A DNA stretch of 64,000 nucleotides, taken from UBA2330 sp049293015. Its GTDB lineage: Bacteria; Bacteroidota; Ignavibacteria; Tepidaquicellales; Tepidaquicellaceae. This document shows positions 45,234 through 54,422 of this stretch, in pieces. The notes below the pieces were generated by a model, which was not told the origin of the DNA, ran no database searches, and saw only the letters and a program-made list of their open reading frames with translations. The translations under genes and the position numbers were made by a program. The stretch covers positions 1 through 64,000 of the forward strand of contig JBATSB010000210.1 in the NCBI GenBank assembly GCA_049293015.1. Reading direction: 5' to 3'. Positions within the stretch are counted from its first letter, which is position 1. Each line of letters starts with the position of its first letter.

Positions 45234-46133
45234 TTATTTTAAAGAATTTACGATAGTATTCACATTGAATCTTACTGCGCCAATATAGCTGCCTTCATCT
45301 GTACCTTCATTTCCAATAGAATCCGAATAAAGCGTACCACCAACCTGTGCACCGGTCTCTCCTGAGATCTGCTCAAGCAACTTTGGATTAACGCTTGTCT
45401 CAATAAAAACCGATCTTATCTTTTTTTCTTTTATCATATCTATAATATTCTTAAAATCTTCTGTCCTTACTTTTGCCTCAGTGGAAATTCCCTGAAGACC
45501 TTTTACATCAAGACCATAAGCCCTGCCGAAATATCTGAATGCATCATGTGAAGTAATTAGAATTCTCTTATCTTCGGGAATTTTTGCAATCTCAGATTTT
45601 ATCCAACCGTTAAGTGAATCCAGTTCGGTTAAATATTTTTTCAAATTAGCATCATAATATTCAGCATTTTTAGGATCAATTTCCATTAGACCATCTGTGA
45701 TATTTTCAGCATACGTTTTTACATTTGATACATCAAACCAAGCATGCGGATCAGGATCTCCAAATCCTTTTTCGTCTGTCATCGGAGTAATGCCTTCAGA
45801 TACAGTTACTACTTTTTTATTCCTGTCTGCACCTGTGATCATTTCTTCTATCCAGTGCTCAAGATTAAATCCATTTATAAATACAATATTGCTTTTACTG
45901 ATAAGTCTCGGATCTGACGGTTTTGGATGGTAAGTATGCGGATCTACGCCGACTCCGCAAACACTGTATGATTCTACTTTATCTCCGCCGATGTTTTTTA
46001 CAATATCACTTATAATGTTTATAGATGAAACTGCAACTATTTTTCCGTCTGAAACTTCTTCAGTACTGTTTTCATTTTTACAACCTGAACAGATTATTAT
46101 TACAGTGAAAATAAGCAGATATATTTTTTTCAT
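45234..46133 (-). CDS. Metal ABC transporter substrate-binding lipoprotein (TroA/ZnuA-like)
   Basis: A 299-residue lipoprotein (lipobox ICSGC, Cys 18) of the cluster A-I metal-binding family. The candidate metal ligands are His 66 in VDPHTYHPKP, His 130 in DPDPHAWFD, His 196 in TSHDAFRYFG and Asp 271 in YSDSIG. The His at the third position (not the Glu of strict manganese binders such as PsaA) agrees with the TroA/ZnuA type, which binds zinc or manganese. It lacks a long His-rich loop. It would capture metal in the periplasm for the permease. It follows the regulator gene directly, separated by nothing (adjacent start and stop). Confidence 0.93.
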   Translation of the reverse strand: MKKIYLLIFTVIIICSGCKNENSTEEVSDGKIVAVSSINIISDIVKNIGGDKVESYSVCGVGVDPHTYHPKPSDPRLISKSNIVFINGFNLEHWIEEMITGADRNKKVVTVSEGITPMTDEKGFGDPDPHAWFDVSNVKTYAENITDGLMEIDPKNAEYYDANLKKYLTELDSLNGWIKSEIAKIPEDKRILITSHDAFRYFGRAYGLDVKGLQGISTEAKVRTEDFKNIIDMIKEKKIRSVFIETSVNPKLLEQISGETGAQVGGTLYSDSIGNEGTDEGSYIGAVRFNVNTIVNSLK

Positions 46134-46784
46134 TTAATTTTTTGTAATGAATATGTTTTTCGATAATTTTTCACTTAAGAAAATATTTCTCGATTTTAAT
46201 TTTATCTGAATAGAATTGTCAAAATCTATTTTCTCAATTATTTCTATCTTATCATTCAGCTTAAGTCCGGCTTTTGATAAATATTCAAGCACTTCCGAAC
46301 TCTCATCTGAAACCTGCCTTATAACAGCTTTATCCCCAACTTTTAATTCAGATAAACAAGTAAGATTGGATTCAGGTATCTTTCCGTCTTTATCAGGGAT
46401 TGGATGCCCGTGAGGATCAAATTTCGGATTTCCGAGAAAGTTTTCTAATTTTAATACTAATTCATCGGAGGATGCATGTTCAAGATTTTCTGCTTCCGAA
46501 TGAACTTTCTCCCAGGGGTATTCAAGATTTTTCACTAAAAATACTTCCCATAATCTGTGCTTTCTCACTAAATTTATAGCAATTCTCTCACCTTTTTTTG
46601 TTAATTCAAATCCTTTATATGGAGTATTCTTAATGAATCCGGATTTTGAGATCTTTGAGATCATATCACTAACTGCAGCCGGAGAAATATTCATTTTCTC
46701 AGCAAGTATCATATTTGTTACTTTACCGTCAGTTGTTTGTATTGAATAAATATTTTTTAAATAATCTTCTAAGCTGGTCCGCAT
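46134..46784 (-). CDS. DtxR/MntR-family metal-dependent regulator
   Basis: A 216-residue regulator: an N-terminal winged helix (EKMNISPAAVSDMISKISKSGFI in parts), the dimerisation and metal-binding region (HRLWEVFLV, AENLEHASSDELV, DPHGHPIPDKDG) and a C-terminal SH3-like FeoA-type domain (about 140-216). It is expected to sense manganese, iron or zinc and control the operon it heads, which includes the binding lipoprotein, beta-barrel, ATPase and permease. A perfect palindrome 25-38 bases upstream of the start is a candidate operator. Binding metal cannot be told from sequence. Confidence 0.93.
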   Translation of the reverse strand: MRTSLEDYLKNIYSIQTTDGKVTNMILAEKMNISPAAVSDMISKISKSGFIKNTPYKGFELTKKGERIAINLVRKHRLWEVFLVKNLEYPWEKVHSEAENLEHASSDELVLKLENFLGNPKFDPHGHPIPDKDGKIPESNLTCLSELKVGDKAVIRQVSDESSEVLEYLSKAGLKLNDKIEIIEKIDFDNSIQIKLKSRNIFLSEKLSKNIFITKN

Positions 46785-46808
46785 GTATAAAAATTTTTTA
46801 AACCAAAG

Positions 46809-46822
46809 TTAAGCATGCTTAA
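46809..46822. promoter_or_regulatory. Candidate operator TTAAGCATGCTTAA
   Basis: A perfect 14-base palindrome centred about 31 bases upstream of the regulator start codon at 46784. DtxR-family repressors bind inverted repeats of this size in their own promoters, so autoregulation is likely. This is inference from position; no second copy was seen in the window. Confidence 0.55.
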
Positions 46823-46877
46823 TTTTATATACAAGTTAAATTAAATAAATTTTATACCATAACTTACTATTATAGTA

Positions 46878-46910
46878 AAAGCTGCCTAATAATTAACTTT
46901 AAGCAGCTTT
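46878..46910 (-). terminator. Hairpin after the LamG protein gene
   Basis: Perfect arms AAAGCTGC and GCAGCTTT around a 17-base loop, located about 130 bases beyond the stop of the minus-strand LamG protein gene and before the metal operon. The T run is short on the minus strand; it could act in either direction. Confidence 0.5.
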
Positions 46911-47040
46911 CTTTTCGAAGGGAATAGATTTGCAATTATTTGTGGATTTGCTTAAATGACTTTATAAATTTATCAATTAAAGAAATCCGATTTCTACTTT
47001 CATATTCATATGAGTTAGGAATAATTTGGATAAGTATTGA

Positions 47041-49473
47041 TCAAGGAGAAATTTTAGTTATAAAATTGACTGCATTATTTTCTGTTATCAAACCATCTGA
47101 AAGATCCGTTACATCATCACCATTAATGTCCGTAGGAATATATCCGCTTGCAAAATTGAACGCATCATTATCTATAAGACTTAGATCCGATACATCCACT
47201 GCATCGTCCTGATTTACATCTCCGCTGTAAAATGCATAAGTTTTAGGAGAATCGTCAACTCTGATCTGATTACTACCAAATGCAAAAGATGAATCTGTAT
47301 AGAAATTCTGGATCCCCTGTAATTGATTCGAAAAAATAATAAAATTATCTGACCATGTTTCAATAGAATTTCTGTGCTTTACAACTATATAATGTAATAA
47401 GTCATAATCTAAATTATCATAACTAACCGGACAAATTCCATTGCTTCCTAAAACTGCTTTAGATCCTTGTATCAGTGCATAAGGAGATACAACGGATCTT
47501 AATTCAACATTTAATGTATCTGTTACCGTCAGATTTAAGATTGGATTATAAAAGCCCTGGATAAATGAAGACATAGTTAGATTCGTTTGCGGTGTTGTCA
47601 GGTTATTAAATCTGATTCCCCAAGAATATATAAATCCGGTATTACCGGTTACATTATCATTAACACTTAATGTCCAGGTAGCTTTTGAATCCATGCCTGA
47701 AAAAAATGAATTGAGATTATTTAACGGTTTAATCGCTGAACAAAAAGAAGAGTATTTACTATTACCTAAAGTACTGTCAGCCTGATCGTCAAATATCAGA
47801 GAAATATTATTATCTGTACTGTTTGTAATTTTACCGTCAAATAGTAAAATAGAATCTGATGATTCTGATCTCAACAAAGTAATTCTCAGGTCTGAAGAAC
47901 TTGCATGCTCTAAATTTACAAATACATCAATATCGTTAACAGGTTTGGACATATTTATTTTCATTGAACTTAAAACTATTCCTGATGAACCTGTCTCAGG
48001 GATCTTCTTATTTACGGGTAAAAAATAATATGCTTTATAATAATTGTTATTTTGACCATTCAGTATTGGTGATCTGGGGGTATTTATATTTGCAGAAGGA
48101 TGACTGAATTTAGCACCATTTCTAAGAAATAATTTCGGACCACCGCTTTCACCATTATCGAAAGTATTGCCGTCAAACTTATACGAGAATAAAATTGCTG
48201 CTATTTCATTTTTTATTGAAGCATCAATACCTCTGTACATATTTCTGATTATATCCAGGTCATCATGGAAAAGAGCATAGATTCTCAGCTCATCTATATA
48301 TCCGTTAAAAAATTCAGATTGACCTGGAGCTCCTCCTACAAAAACTGAATCACTTAAATTAGAAATACTTCCCGCAGAAGCAGACTGATTTCCAATTTTA
48401 TTACCATTTAAAAAAGTTGTTAAAAGTCCAAAAGATAAGCTGTATGAAACTGCAACATGACTCCATTGATTTTGAGGGATTGTTGCTGATCTTGTAAATA
48501 CATTATTATTTATTGTTGTTCTGATCCCAGTTGATGAGACTGCTAAGGAAAAAGCTGTGTTTCCTCCAGTTTGTTTTTTAACTATAACAGACATATTACT
48601 GTCTCTGGGATAGACCCAGCATTCTATTGTTATTTTATTAAAAGGAAATATCATGGAACTGTCTTTTGCTGAAAGATAATCATCCGTTCCGTTTAAATTT
48701 ATAGCTTCATTTGTGCTGATAGTATTATATGGTTGAAAAGTCATACTTGCCGCTGTAATATTAAATCCGTTTCCGTTATTTTCTTTTCCGGACTGATCGG
48801 TCAATGAAAACGGAGATACATTACTCCTTTTCTGAAAAGTCATAGATAGATTCAACCCGTTATAAATTCCGCTGTTTGTTCCAAGTGAGGTTCTGAAATA
48901 TTCTGAAATTTCAGTTGAGCTTAAACACCTGTTCCAGATCCTTACTTCATCAAGCTGACCTTTATAGGGAGTAGAACTTCCTGATATTCCAATAAATAAG
49001 GAATCAGTATTTGAGGTAGGTGAGACTCCCGGGACTACTGATGATGTATCTAATATACCATTTACATAGATTGAAAATGTATTCGATGTTGATTCGTATG
49101 AAGCACTTATATGTGTCCATACATTACTTTGAATTAATGTTGTGCTTTTAGAAAGAAGTCTTGTAGATCCATTTGTAATGACATTGATTCTACCAGTATT
49201 TTGAAGTCTTATACCATATCTCAGAGAAGTACCTAAAGTCCCTCCTTTTGCGATAATTCCTTTTGCTGTAATCCCTGTTAAATCCGGATTTACCCATGCT
49301 TCAAAAGTAAAATCAGAAGTAAGGTTTATGGATATGGAGTTTGGAACAGAGATATAACTGGATGCAGATCCGGAAAAAGTACATGCCTGATTCCAGTAAA
49401 GCTGCGAATTTGCGGATCCGTTAAATAGAATAAGTAGTACTAATACTTTCAAAAATAAAGATACATTTTTCAT
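47041..49473 (-). CDS. Secreted LamG, P-domain and dockerin-like protein
   Basis: An 810-residue exported protein with a signal peptide (about 1-23). Two concanavalin-like LamG domains follow (about 35-200 and 255-415; motifs FTFEAWVNPD and ITIECWVYPRD, then LDEVRIWNR and IDELRIYALF). A proprotein-convertase P-domain lies at about 495-620 (GIVLSSMKINMSKPVNDIDVFV in parts, ending GFIYSWGIRF). The last 60 residues are a dockerin-like calcium module with two EF-type loops (GDVNQDDAVDVSD and DINGDDVTDLSD). No catalytic domain is evident, so it may be an adhesin or matrix protein. The final module is at the place where other secreted proteins of the group carry sorting domains. It is monocistronic. 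Confidence 0.88.
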   Translation of the reverse strand: MKNVSLFLKVLVLLILFNGSANSQLYWNQACTFSGSASSYISVPNSISINLTSDFTFEAWVNPDLTGITAKGIIAKGGTLGTSLRYGIRLQNTGRINVITNGSTRLLSKSTTLIQSNVWTHISASYESTSNTFSIYVNGILDTSSVVPGVSPTSNTDSLFIGISGSSTPYKGQLDEVRIWNRCLSSTEISEYFRTSLGTNSGIYNGLNLSMTFQKRSNVSPFSLTDQSGKENNGNGFNITAASMTFQPYNTISTNEAINLNGTDDYLSAKDSSMIFPFNKITIECWVYPRDSNMSVIVKKQTGGNTAFSLAVSSTGIRTTINNNVFTRSATIPQNQWSHVAVSYSLSFGLLTTFLNGNKIGNQSASAGSISNLSDSVFVGGAPGQSEFFNGYIDELRIYALFHDDLDIIRNMYRGIDASIKNEIAAILFSYKFDGNTFDNGESGGPKLFLRNGAKFSHPSANINTPRSPILNGQNNNYYKAYYFLPVNKKIPETGSSGIVLSSMKINMSKPVNDIDVFVNLEHASSSDLRITLLRSESSDSILLFDGKITNSTDNNISLIFDDQADSTLGNSKYSSFCSAIKPLNNLNSFFSGMDSKATWTLSVNDNVTGNTGFIYSWGIRFNNLTTPQTNLTMSSFIQGFYNPILNLTVTDTLNVELRSVVSPYALIQGSKAVLGSNGICPVSYDNLDYDLLHYIVVKHRNSIETWSDNFIIFSNQLQGIQNFYTDSSFAFGSNQIRVDDSPKTYAFYSGDVNQDDAVDVSDLSLIDNDAFNFASGYIPTDINGDDVTDLSDGLITENNAVNFITKISP

Positions 49474-49969
49474 TTTCTTTTTATTTGATTTATAAAAATT
49501 AAAATCTTTTTTAATAAAATTGAATAAGCTAATTCAGGTAAAGCCGGTCTCAATCAAAATTGAAACCGGGTTCTAAACCTGACATCAAACCATATGAAGA
49601 AAATCATATAAAGAATAGAAAATTCTTTTAGGGATGATGTATTTGTTTCCTTTGATTCAATACAAAAATATCCCGAATCTTCTTAAATTAAAAACTTAAT
49701 ATTGTCTAAGTTTAGTCAAAGAATTTTTAATTATGGGGGAAATAGTTGAAAATAAAATTGGAATTGAGGTTTTTAGCGAATAATGCTTAGTTTAGTAATA
49801 GAGGAAGTAATCTCAATTGAATACTTGTTTTGAATTCTCAGAATGAATTTAACATCTTATTTTTTGGTAATACCCAAAAGACTGAAGTATACATTTATTT
49901 AAAAAAAATAAATGAATATTTTATAGGTTTATTGAAACATTTATCAACATGATTAAGTTAGTTTAGCAT
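49474..49969. other. Divergent intergenic region
   Basis: About 495 bases between divergent LamG and metallophosphoesterase genes. A hairpin at 49544-49569 (arms CCGGTCTCAAT and ATTGAAACCGG) pairs fully, with G-U, only when read as minus-strand RNA, so it is probably in the leader of the LamG gene, 71 bases before its start. No ORF is evident in the rest. Confidence 0.6.
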
Positions 49970-51259
49970 ATGTCAATCTGGAACAGAATAATTTTTTTCA
50001 CAGTAATTTTTTCAATACTTTTTGGGTGTCAGTATCTCACCTTTAAAACTTTCAAAAAATTTTTAAAATCAAAATTTTCCGGTAACAGAAAATTAAAATA
50101 TCTATATGCTTATCCGTTTATAATATTTAATTTGCCATATCTTTATGTTTTATATAACCTTTTCACTTCAACAAAAACACCTTACTGGGTAATCAATTAC
50201 GGCTACATACCATTTTATATATTTCAGGGAGCCGTAATTTTCATAGGTCTTTATCTTTTAATTGGAAAGCTTATTAAGGCACCTTTTGCAATTCCATATT
50301 ACTTTCTAAATAAAATTAAATACTTTAAGGAGAAGTTTAATTCTTTTTTCAATAAAAATTCCGTCAAAAAAATAGATTCTTCAAGAAGGGCTTTTATAAA
50401 AACCTCTGCTGCATTTGTTTCGGGGTATGCATTTATAGGTGCTACGACTGGTGTACTCAGTAAAAATGATTACAAAATTGAAAAATTGGATCTGAGTATT
50501 CCAAGGCTACCTGATGAATTAAAAGGAACTACCATCTCTTTTATCAGCGATATTCATTCAGGTCCTTATATGAATGAAAATCTGATGAGAGAATATGCTG
50601 AAGTGATAAATGACCTCAAATCTGATATGATCTTAATGGCAGGAGATCTTACTAACTCACAAAAGGAAGAAGTATTTCCATTTGTAAATGCTTTTAAAGA
50701 TCTCAAAGCGCAGCATGGTATTTATTCATCTCTCGGGAATCACGATTATTTTTCAGATCCGGACTTCATAGCTAAAGTAGTTAATAATGAATCACCTGTA
50801 AAAGTCCTGAGAAATCAGTCTGAAATTATTTCGCTTAAAGGAAAAGATATCTGTCTGATGGGAATAGAAGATACTAGACAAAGCGGGTCAGCTCCGGATA
50901 ACATTCTAATAAATTATCTTGATGAAACGATAAGCAGTACAAAAAAAATATTCAATGATAAGAACTTGAATTATGATGAGACTACAAAAATTGCTTTGTT
51001 TCATAAGCCATATTTTTTTAACGAACTTCAGGATAGAAAAATTGATCTGTACCTGAGCGGTCACACTCATGGCGGACAGGTTGTACTTGCAGACTTCGGA
51101 AATCTGAATATTTCTTTTGCAGGTGCAGTAAGTGATTTTATAAAAGGTCTTTATAAAAATCCATCGTCACAAATGTACGTATCCCGTGGCATAGGCTGTG
51201 TTGCTTTACCTATACGTTTGAACTGCCCGCCTGAAATTACAGTCTTTCGTTTAGTTTAA
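49970..51259 (+). CDS. Membrane metallophosphoesterase
   Basis: A 429-residue protein with three N-terminal membrane segments (about 5-22, 45-66 and 84-103), a linker, and a further hydrophobic stretch (about 143-163) preceded by a twin-arginine-like motif SSRRAFIK (Arg 139-140). The phosphoesterase domain (about 185-429) has SDIHSG (Asp 194, His 196), AGDLTN (Asp 226), LGNHDY (Asn 257, His 258), LFHKPYF and SGHTHGG, the complete dimetal site. It probably hydrolyses phosphate esters outside the cytoplasm; the family includes lipid phosphate and nucleotide phosphodiesterases. It is monocistronic and ends two bases from the convergent cytochrome gene. Confidence 0.92.
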   Translation: MSIWNRIIFFTVIFSILFGCQYLTFKTFKKFLKSKFSGNRKLKYLYAYPFIIFNLPYLYVLYNLFTSTKTPYWVINYGYIPFYIFQGAVIFIGLYLLIGKLIKAPFAIPYYFLNKIKYFKEKFNSFFNKNSVKKIDSSRRAFIKTSAAFVSGYAFIGATTGVLSKNDYKIEKLDLSIPRLPDELKGTTISFISDIHSGPYMNENLMREYAEVINDLKSDMILMAGDLTNSQKEEVFPFVNAFKDLKAQHGIYSSLGNHDYFSDPDFIAKVVNNESPVKVLRNQSEIISLKGKDICLMGIEDTRQSGSAPDNILINYLDETISSTKKIFNDKNLNYDETTKIALFHKPYFFNELQDRKIDLYLSGHTHGGQVVLADFGNLNISFAGAVSDFIKGLYKNPSSQMYVSRGIGCVALPIRLNCPPEITVFRLV

Positions 51260-51260
51260 T

Positions 51261-52247
51261 TTAGTAAGGTGGAATTCCGTTTGGATCAAATTTTACAACC
51301 ATATTATTAACAGGTTTTTGTGACATTAAATAATCATACACTGCTCCAAGATCTTCGTCTGTACAAACATTATAAAAAGTCCATGGCATTGACGTATTAA
51401 ACTCACCGTCATGTACAGTGGTATTCAGAAAATCCGGATCATTATAATTTCTGAATTTCTGAATGAATTGTTCTTTGGTCCAGTTTCCAATTCCTGTTTC
51501 TTTATCAGGAGTAATATTAGCTGACCTAATTATACCCCCTTTTGGTCCCGGCAATTCCGTTCCGCCGGCAAACATTTTATCCTGTACGAATTCACCTTTT
51601 ACCATTGGAGTATGACATGCCATACATCCTCCTGAATAATATTCACCCAATGCAACTGTGTTAGTTTTGTCAGGAATTTTTTTAAAGTCAGGTTTTGATG
51701 GAAGAGTTCGGAAAATAAGATTCATTGGAAATTTCAGATTATGTTCAGGAATTTCATTTTTTATTGGCGGCAAAGTTCTGATATAAGCTATGATAGCTTT
51801 TACATCTTCCTCATCCATATTCCTGTAATACATAAACGGCATCATTGGAGCGAGTGGCTCTCCATCCTTATCCACGCCCATTGTGATTGCTCTGAAAATT
51901 TCACCATCTGTCCAGTTTCCAAGACCTGTCTCTTTATCAGAAGTAATATTTTTTGCCAGTACTGTACCGGCTCCTTCACCAAAATTTTCTCCTCCCATTC
52001 CTTCTGTCCCTTCAATAAGCGGACTTCCAAATTTGCTGAAATCTCTTTGCGAATGGCAATCCATACATGATGCAAAACCTACAGAAAGATATTTACCCCT
52101 TTCTATCATTTCTGGTGTAGAGATTATTTTTAAATCAGGTGCATCTCCTACATCAGGTAAACTGGTTTTTATATAAACAAAGCCTGCGATCAATAATACA
52201 ACTACTAACCCAAGTAAAATTCCTAAAATTTTGAAAAGTTTTTTCAT
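51261..52247 (-). CDS. Dihaem c-type cytochrome
   Basis: A 328-residue protein anchored by an N-terminal membrane segment (about 7-25). Two haem-binding motifs are present: C61-x-x-C-H65 (CMDCH) and C208-x-x-C-H212 (CMACH), each in a cytochrome c domain with a distal Met candidate (PMMPFMYYRNM and SMPWTFYN). The two halves share the NITSDKETGLGNWT / NITPDKETGIGNWT repeat, indicating internal duplication. It belongs to the family of alcohol or gluconate dehydrogenase cytochrome subunits and would pass electrons from a periplasmic dehydrogenase or to a terminal oxidase. No dehydrogenase is nearby. Confidence 0.93.
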   Translation of the reverse strand: MKKLFKILGILLGLVVVLLIAGFVYIKTSLPDVGDAPDLKIISTPEMIERGKYLSVGFASCMDCHSQRDFSKFGSPLIEGTEGMGGENFGEGAGTVLAKNITSDKETGLGNWTDGEIFRAITMGVDKDGEPLAPMMPFMYYRNMDEEDVKAIIAYIRTLPPIKNEIPEHNLKFPMNLIFRTLPSKPDFKKIPDKTNTVALGEYYSGGCMACHTPMVKGEFVQDKMFAGGTELPGPKGGIIRSANITPDKETGIGNWTKEQFIQKFRNYNDPDFLNTTVHDGEFNTSMPWTFYNVCTDEDLGAVYDYLMSQKPVNNMVVKFDPNGIPPY

Positions 52248-52336
52248 TTTTTCTTTTAAGTTAATTAGTGAATATGTTTGATAAAAATTTCCATTAAAAT
52301 AAAATTTTTAATTTTAAATTTCCATATTTATTTTTT

Positions 52337-52933
52337 ATGAAAAAAATTCTGATCGCCTCAGGTAATTCTCACAAAATTAATGAAATAAGTTCTATAGTCT
52401 CAGATATTCCCAATCTTGAGATGACTACACTCAATAATTTTGGTATCAGTCTGGAAGTCGAAGAAAATGGCAGCACTCTCGAAGGTAATGCTTTAATAAA
52501 AGCTAAAGCTGTTTATAATCTTTTGGAAATGCCTGTTATCTCAGATGATACAGGTCTTTTTACAAATTCTCTCAATGGTGAACCCGGAATTTACTCAGCC
52601 AGATATGCCGGAAACAATGCTACTTATGAAGACAATTGTAATAAGTTATTAGATAATCTCAAAGAAATTAATGACGATAAATTACAGGCAGAGTTCAAGT
52701 GCTGTATATGTCTTTTGATAAATTTAAATGAGTATTATTTTTTTGAAGGAATTTGCAGAGGCAAAATTTGCAGAAGTCCGAAAGGTGAAAATGGATTCGG
52801 CTATGATCCTGTTTTTTTGCCGGATGGGTTTGAAAAGACTTTTGCTGAATTAAATGAAGAAGAAAAAAATGTGATCTCTCACAGAGGAAGAGCTTTAGAA
52901 AAGTTAAAGGAATTTTTGGTTAATTACCAATGA
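52337..52933 (+). CDS. rdgB: XTP/dITP diphosphatase
   Basis: A 198-residue HAM1/RdgB-type enzyme that hydrolyses non-canonical purine triphosphates to limit mutagenic incorporation. Signature segments are LIASGNSHKINEI (substrate start), VEENGSTLEGNALIKA, VISDDTGLFTNSLNGEPGIYSARYAG (in parts) and GFGYDPVFLPDG, ending with SHRGRALEKL. The length is normal. Its 3' end overlaps the convergent Asp-box gene by 14 bases. Confidence 0.97.
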   Translation: MKKILIASGNSHKINEISSIVSDIPNLEMTTLNNFGISLEVEENGSTLEGNALIKAKAVYNLLEMPVISDDTGLFTNSLNGEPGIYSARYAGNNATYEDNCNKLLDNLKEINDDKLQAEFKCCICLLINLNEYYFFEGICRGKICRSPKGENGFGYDPVFLPDGFEKTFAELNEEEKNVISHRGRALEKLKEFLVNYQ

Positions 52934-54341
52934 GTTGATCTTTATTTATTATTCCCGCATAGACATCAAAGTTACCGTTCCTTCCGTCTGTCCATACTGC
53001 AATAATTTGTTTTTCTGATACTACAAAAGAATTGTAATCACCGAAATACTTTTCGACAGCAATCTCTGAAGGTGAATAAGGATTTGTCGATAAATTTTTA
53101 TCTGTAAAAGTTTTACCTCCGTCTGAAGATACAGAGATGTAAGATTCCGTTAAAATGTTATTAATATCATTCCGTGAATCCTGATAAAAAATATAGATCA
53201 GCCCATTTTCATCTGCTGCAATCAAAGGTTGATACTGATCATTTTCAGTATCATCAGAATTTACTCTGACAGGTATTGTAAATTCAGAATTTTCATTAAC
53301 AAGTTTTGTATAATAAATATCTGAAAGATCATTGACGGCTCCTTTTGCTGAATAAGTAATAAGTATTTCTCCTTCTGAAGAAAGCTCAAGTGATGGTTCA
53401 GAATTAATCCTAATTCCTGAATTTTGTTCTGATTTCAGTATGTTTTTATTTTCTACTGATTTCCCTGCTACATTTATTTTTAGATGTGACTTTATGCTAT
53501 TCCATTTTATCCCTTTATCAAAAGATCTGACTACTTTAATACTTTTTCCGTCATTTACATAAGCAAGATATATATTACCTTCCTTATCCTCTATCATAGA
53601 ACTAAAATGAGACTTGTTGTCTGTTAATATAATCGGATCCGAAAAAGTCTCTCCTTTATCTTTACTCAATATTAATTTTATATGAGATTTATAACCGGAA
53701 ATTTCTGTCCAGAAAATATAGAGAGCGTTATTTTTGCTGATAAAAATTTTTGGCTTATCAATCTTTACAGATGCAGTTGTATTGGAGACAAGTAAATTTT
53801 TACCGGAAGTCCAGTTTAAACCATTATCATCTGATCTTGCAAAAAATATACCTTCGTTTACATTCTTATGCAGATCATACTGAATCGCTGTAAAATATAA
53901 TTGACCATAATTATCATATTCTATCCAGGGGTCAGAATAAGATGAAGTAATATAGCATTCAGAAAGTTCTATCTCTTCTGCTTTCCAGTCTAGTCCCTTA
54001 TTTTCAGAAATAAATATTCTTGCTTTATTTTCATCAATCGAAAAGTCATTTGCAGAAACAATTAGACTTTGATCATTAACAGGGCTGCACCTGACAACAG
54101 GTTCAGAAGCTCCGGGAAGATCATTTATTCTGACATTGGTAAGTTCGTTTTTATGGGAAATATCTTTAGAAGTATATTTATCGGCTGCACCAAATTTTTC
54201 TTTGAATAGAAATTTCTTTGGTGACATTTGAATCTCAGGTTTACTGATATCCTTCTTACTTAAGTTCAGATATACAAATCCTGATCCGAAGATCAGCAAT
54301 GAAATTAAAGCTGGGATTATATTTTTAAACTTGTTATACAT
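52920..54341 (-). CDS. Exported Asp-box (BNR/sialidase-like) repeat protein
   Basis: A 473-residue protein with an N-terminal membrane segment (about 8-25). It has at least five Asp-box repeats (S-x-D-x-G-x-x-W/F): SENKGLDW, SDDNGLNW, SKDKGETF, SFDKGIKW and SSDGGKTF, the marks of a six-bladed sialidase-type beta-propeller. The triad of arginines and other catalytic residues of sialidases was not identified, so glycosidase activity is uncertain. It may be a surface glycan-binding or degrading protein. Its 3' end overlaps rdgB by 14 bases, and a tRNA gene lies just upstream. Confidence 0.85.
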   Translation of the reverse strand: MYNKFKNIIPALISLLIFGSGFVYLNLSKKDISKPEIQMSPKKFLFKEKFGAADKYTSKDISHKNELTNVRINDLPGASEPVVRCSPVNDQSLIVSANDFSIDENKARIFISENKGLDWKAEEIELSECYITSSYSDPWIEYDNYGQLYFTAIQYDLHKNVNEGIFFARSDDNGLNWTSGKNLLVSNTTASVKIDKPKIFISKNNALYIFWTEISGYKSHIKLILSKDKGETFSDPIILTDNKSHFSSMIEDKEGNIYLAYVNDGKSIKVVRSFDKGIKWNSIKSHLKINVAGKSVENKNILKSEQNSGIRINSEPSLELSSEGEILITYSAKGAVNDLSDIYYTKLVNENSEFTIPVRVNSDDTENDQYQPLIAADENGLIYIFYQDSRNDINNILTESYISVSSDGGKTFTDKNLSTNPYSPSEIAVEKYFGDYNSFVVSEKQIIAVWTDGRNGNFDVYAGIINKDQLIGN

Positions 54342-54350
54342 ATAACTTTG

Positions 54351-54422
54351 TACCCCGTAGAAGATTCGAACTTCTAAATACAGATTCGTAGTCTGTTGGT
54401 TTATCCATTAGCCTAACGGGGC
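54351..54422 (-). tRNA. tRNA-Arg(ACG)
   Basis: Folds as a complete 72-base cloverleaf: 7-base acceptor stem (GCCCCGT paired with ACGGGGT, one G-U pair), D arm, anticodon stem ACAGA/TCTGT with loop CTACGAA (anticodon ACG), and a T arm with TTCGAAT loop. The discriminator is A, and CCA is not encoded. It ends nine bases from the Asp-box gene start. Confidence 0.93.
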
